From Candidatus Rokuibacteriota bacterium (GTDB lineage: Bacteria; Methylomirabilota; Methylomirabilia; Rokubacteriales; JACPHL01): a stretch of DNA of 5,956 nt. The stretch is from contig JACPHL010000047.1 of the NCBI GenBank assembly GCA_016188625.1, positions 1 to 5,956 of the forward strand. The letters run 5' to 3'. The translations under genes and the position numbers were made by a program. This document shows positions 4,669 to 5,956 of the stretch, piece after piece. Under the pieces are notes generated by a model. That model had not been told where the DNA came from and made no database searches. It saw only the letters and a list, made by a program, of their open reading frames with translations. Within the stretch, counting starts at the first letter, position 1. The number at the start of each line of letters is the position of its first letter.

Positions 4669-5052
4669 CTATCGGGCGGCCTCGGCCATGATGGCGGTCA
4701 GCGTCCGCTCCACCTCCTCAGCGACGGCCTTGAGCTCGGGACTCGGGAAGAGCGCGATCAGGGCCGTGGGCTGGAGGGTCGCAAGCCTCGTCCGACCCCC
4801 CTCCTCGTAGACCGAGATACGGCAGGGGAGGGCCGTGGAGATCTCGAGGTTCGCCTCGAGAACCTTCTTGGCCTGCTGGGGGTTGCAGACCTCGACGATC
4901 CGGCATCCCCGCGCGAAGTCCACCCCCTTCTCGGCCATCTTGGCCTGGAGGTCATGGATGCCCAGGACGCCGAACTTGTGACGGGCCACTGCTGCCTCCA
5001 GGTCCCTAACGACCTGGTCCAACGGCTTCGGGGACTCAACGATGTGAAGCAT
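4669..5052 (-). CDS. DUF302 domain protein
   Basis: The 127-residue protein matches the DUF302 family, whose biochemical function is not established. Visible marks are LDQVVRDLEAAVARHKFGVLGIHDLQ (about 11-35), VDFARGCRIVEVCNPQQA (44-61) and ISTALPCRISVYEEGGRTRL (71-90). Cys50, Cys56 and Cys77 sit in or near the conserved segments, the last in LPCR. No signal peptide or membrane helix is seen, so a cytoplasmic location is likely. ATG 5052-5050 was chosen because GGAGGAGAC abuts it and family members usually begin close to this point; an in-frame ATG at 5088 has no ribosome site. It is the last gene of the right minus-strand block, after a usp and a small unknown gene, which suggests a stress-linked role. 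Confidence 0.88.
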   Translation of the reverse strand: MLHIVESPKPLDQVVRDLEAAVARHKFGVLGIHDLQAKMAEKGVDFARGCRIVEVCNPQQAKKVLEANLEISTALPCRISVYEEGGRTRLATLQPTALIALFPSPELKAVAEEVERTLTAIMAEAAR

Positions 5053-5055
5053 GTC

Positions 5056-5061
5056 TCCTCC
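5056..5061 (-). promoter_or_regulatory. Ribosome binding site deciding the DUF302 start
   Basis: GGAGGA on the minus strand just before ATG 5052. Spacing is rather short, but the competing in-frame ATG at 5088 has no such site, so 5052 is preferred. Confidence 0.65.
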
Positions 5062-5084
5062 AATGCTCTCGGTGATCAACCCGG

Positions 5085-5414
5085 TCATCCGGGCGGGGCG
5101 GACCCCGGCTCCGCGCCCGGATTCAGAACCGCCGGCGGGCCTCCTGGAAGTCGGGGTCGGCCCCCACCTCGGCCGACCTCGGCCGCCAGCGCCAGCAACT
5201 CCGCCTCCAGCGCCGCGCCCTCGCCCCGGATCGCCAGCTCCTCCACCAGCCGCTGCGCGCGCTGGACCCACGCCCGGGCCTTCGGGGTGTACGCCCAGGG
5301 GTCCGCGGCGGTGAGCTTGCTCTTGAGGATCGCGTCGCGGAGCCTCTCGGCGCGCTGGAGGATAGTCTCTCCGCGCCTCGGGCTGCTCACGGGACTCAGG
5401 GTCTCGAGCTCCAT
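5085..5414 (-). CDS. Small helical protein of unknown function, 3' frameshifted
   Basis: I do not recognise this gene. As it stands it encodes 109 residues: a charged, probably helical body (GETILQRAERLRDAILKSK, 15-33; AYTPKARAWVQRAQRL, 41-56; ALEAELLALAAEVG, 68-81) followed by a Gly/Pro/Arg-rich tail (82-109) unlike the body. An exact 10-bp tandem duplication at 5166-5185 falls where the character changes. Removing one copy restores a frame reading EVGADPDFQEARRRF and stopping at 5125-5123, giving a plausible 93-residue protein. So the present tail is probably out-of-frame sequence. ATG 5414 overlaps the upstream usp stop by one base (TGATG) with no ribosome site, suggesting reinitiation; GTG 5417 is an alternative start. 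No domain or function can be assigned. Confidence 0.6.
   Translation of the reverse strand: MELETLSPVSSPRRGETILQRAERLRDAILKSKLTAADPWAYTPKARAWVQRAQRLVEELAIRGEGAALEAELLALAAEVGRGGGRPRLPGGPPAVLNPGAEPGSAPPG
5166..5185. repeat. Exact 10-bp tandem duplication causing a frameshift
   Basis: ACCTCGGCCG occurs twice in direct succession (5166-5175 and 5176-5185) inside the small unknown gene. Ten bases shift the frame by one. Deleting one copy restores an open frame of sensible composition that stops at 5125-5123. Confidence 0.8.
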
Positions 5415-5902
5415 CACCGGATCCGGCCGGCTGGCTGGGACGTCAGAGCCTGGCCGCCCGGCCGCTCCACCGGCGCCTCGGCCGCGCGGAGCAGCAGGAT
5501 CGGGGTCGTGGTCCCGCGCAGGACCGACTCCGCCACGCTGCCCAGGATGAGCCGGCCGAACCCGCTCCTGCCGTGGGTCGTCATCACGATGAGGTCCGCG
5601 TGGTACAGCGAGGCCGCCTCGACGACGGCCGTGGCCGCGGGCCCGTACCAGACCGAGGTCTCCACCTCCTTGACCCCCTCGGCCGCGAGGCGCTCCTTCA
5701 CCCGGGCCAGGTAGGCCTCGGCCTCGTCCACCACCTTGACCTGCGCCTCGGTGGGATCGGTGCCGGGCACGGTGTGCGCCTGGGCGGCCCGGAGCAGGAG
5801 CAGGCGCGCGCCCGAGTCTTGCGCCAGCTCGACGGCCTTCGACAAGGCCGCCTCCGCCAAGGCAGAGCCGTCCAGCGGGACCAGGATCGTATTGAGCTTC
5901 AT
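5414..5902 (-). CDS. Universal stress protein, single UspA domain
   Basis: The 162-residue protein has the single UspA layout: MKLNTILVPLDGSALAEAAL at the start (strand 1 with the conserved Asp), ARLLLLRA (32-39), ADLIVMTTHGRSGFGRLILGS (105-125) and TTPILLLR near the end. The nucleotide site is T-x2-G-x9-G-S; the first Gly of the G-x2-G-x9-G pattern is Thr, as in the common MTTHG or MSTHG USPs, which still look ATP-binding. A short tail (about 143-162) extends past the fold. ATG 5902-5900 has AAGGAGG about 8 nt upstream. It is the first visible gene of the right block; its promoter probably lies beyond the window. Its stop overlaps the next gene's ATG. Likely a cytoplasmic stress protein; the specific stress is not shown. 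Confidence 0.94.
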   Translation of the reverse strand: MKLNTILVPLDGSALAEAALSKAVELAQDSGARLLLLRAAQAHTVPGTDPTEAQVKVVDEAEAYLARVKERLAAEGVKEVETSVWYGPAATAVVEAASLYHADLIVMTTHGRSGFGRLILGSVAESVLRGTTTPILLLRAAEAPVERPGGQALTSQPAGRIR

Positions 5903-5956
5903 GGATCTCTCCTCCTTTGGTAGATCGTCATGCGTTCTTTCTCGCAGGTGGCAGCC

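Noticed and set aside
5053-5271. Longer N-terminus for the DUF302 protein (ATG 5088 or further upstream)
   Set aside because: No ribosome site precedes ATG 5088, the added sequence is antisense-like Gly/Ala/Arg-rich further up, and the family normally starts near ATG 5052. The ATGA overlap with the frameshifted stop looks accidental.
5903-5956. Promoter of the single-domain usp at the right edge
   Set aside because: Only 54 bp are available; apart from the ribosome site no -24/-12 or -35/-10 pair with acceptable spacing could be found.

Overview
The window is a GC-rich (around 70% by eye) bacterial chromosomal segment carrying nine protein genes and no RNA gene, insertion sequence or CRISPR array. 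Gene style (overlapping starts and stops, strong AGGAGG ribosome sites, GTG starts, sigma-54 promoters, several universal stress and CBS proteins) fits a GC-rich environmental lineage such as Rokubacteria/Methylomirabilota or a deltaproteobacterial relative. That placement is an impression from protein style, not a demonstrated assignment.

Left block (1-3654), all on the minus strand, in transcription order: a tandem-rhodanese sulfurtransferase that lacks its N-terminus (3004-3654); a 200-bp gap holding an exact sigma-54 -24/-12 promoter; then a tight five-gene run made of a small secreted Met-rich protein (2562-2804), a two-domain universal stress protein (1613-2539), a monofunctional biotin-protein ligase (802-1623), an APS-kinase-like P-loop kinase (187-771) and a CBS-domain protein cut by the window edge (1-196). 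usp/birA and cysC/CBS overlap, so the run should be co-transcribed and partly translationally coupled.

Middle (3655-4566): a divergent control region of about 220 bp with a second, 9-of-11 sigma-54 promoter on the plus strand, driving a CBS-CBS-BON protein (3877-4566). The two sigma-54 promoters share an identical 10-mer, in the same orientation, centred about 106 and 116 bp upstream of their predicted starts. This is a candidate common enhancer site.

Right block (4669-5902), minus strand: a single-domain universal stress protein, a small helical protein of unknown function whose 3' end is frameshifted by a 10-bp tandem duplication, and a DUF302 protein. The 102 bp between the convergent CBS-BON and DUF302 genes hold short GC-rich repeats but no clear terminator.

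Taken together, the genes look like a nucleotide-sensing stress module (three USP domains in the left and right blocks, CBS domains on both sides, BON, DUF302) placed at least partly under sigma-54, with biotin-ligase and sulfate-activation genes embedded in the same operon. Three sequence-level anomalies deserve re-inspection of the reads: the frameshifting duplication at 5166-5185, an apparent pair of compensating indels in the biotin-ligase active-site loop near 1394-1418, and the missing 5' end of the rhodanese gene.
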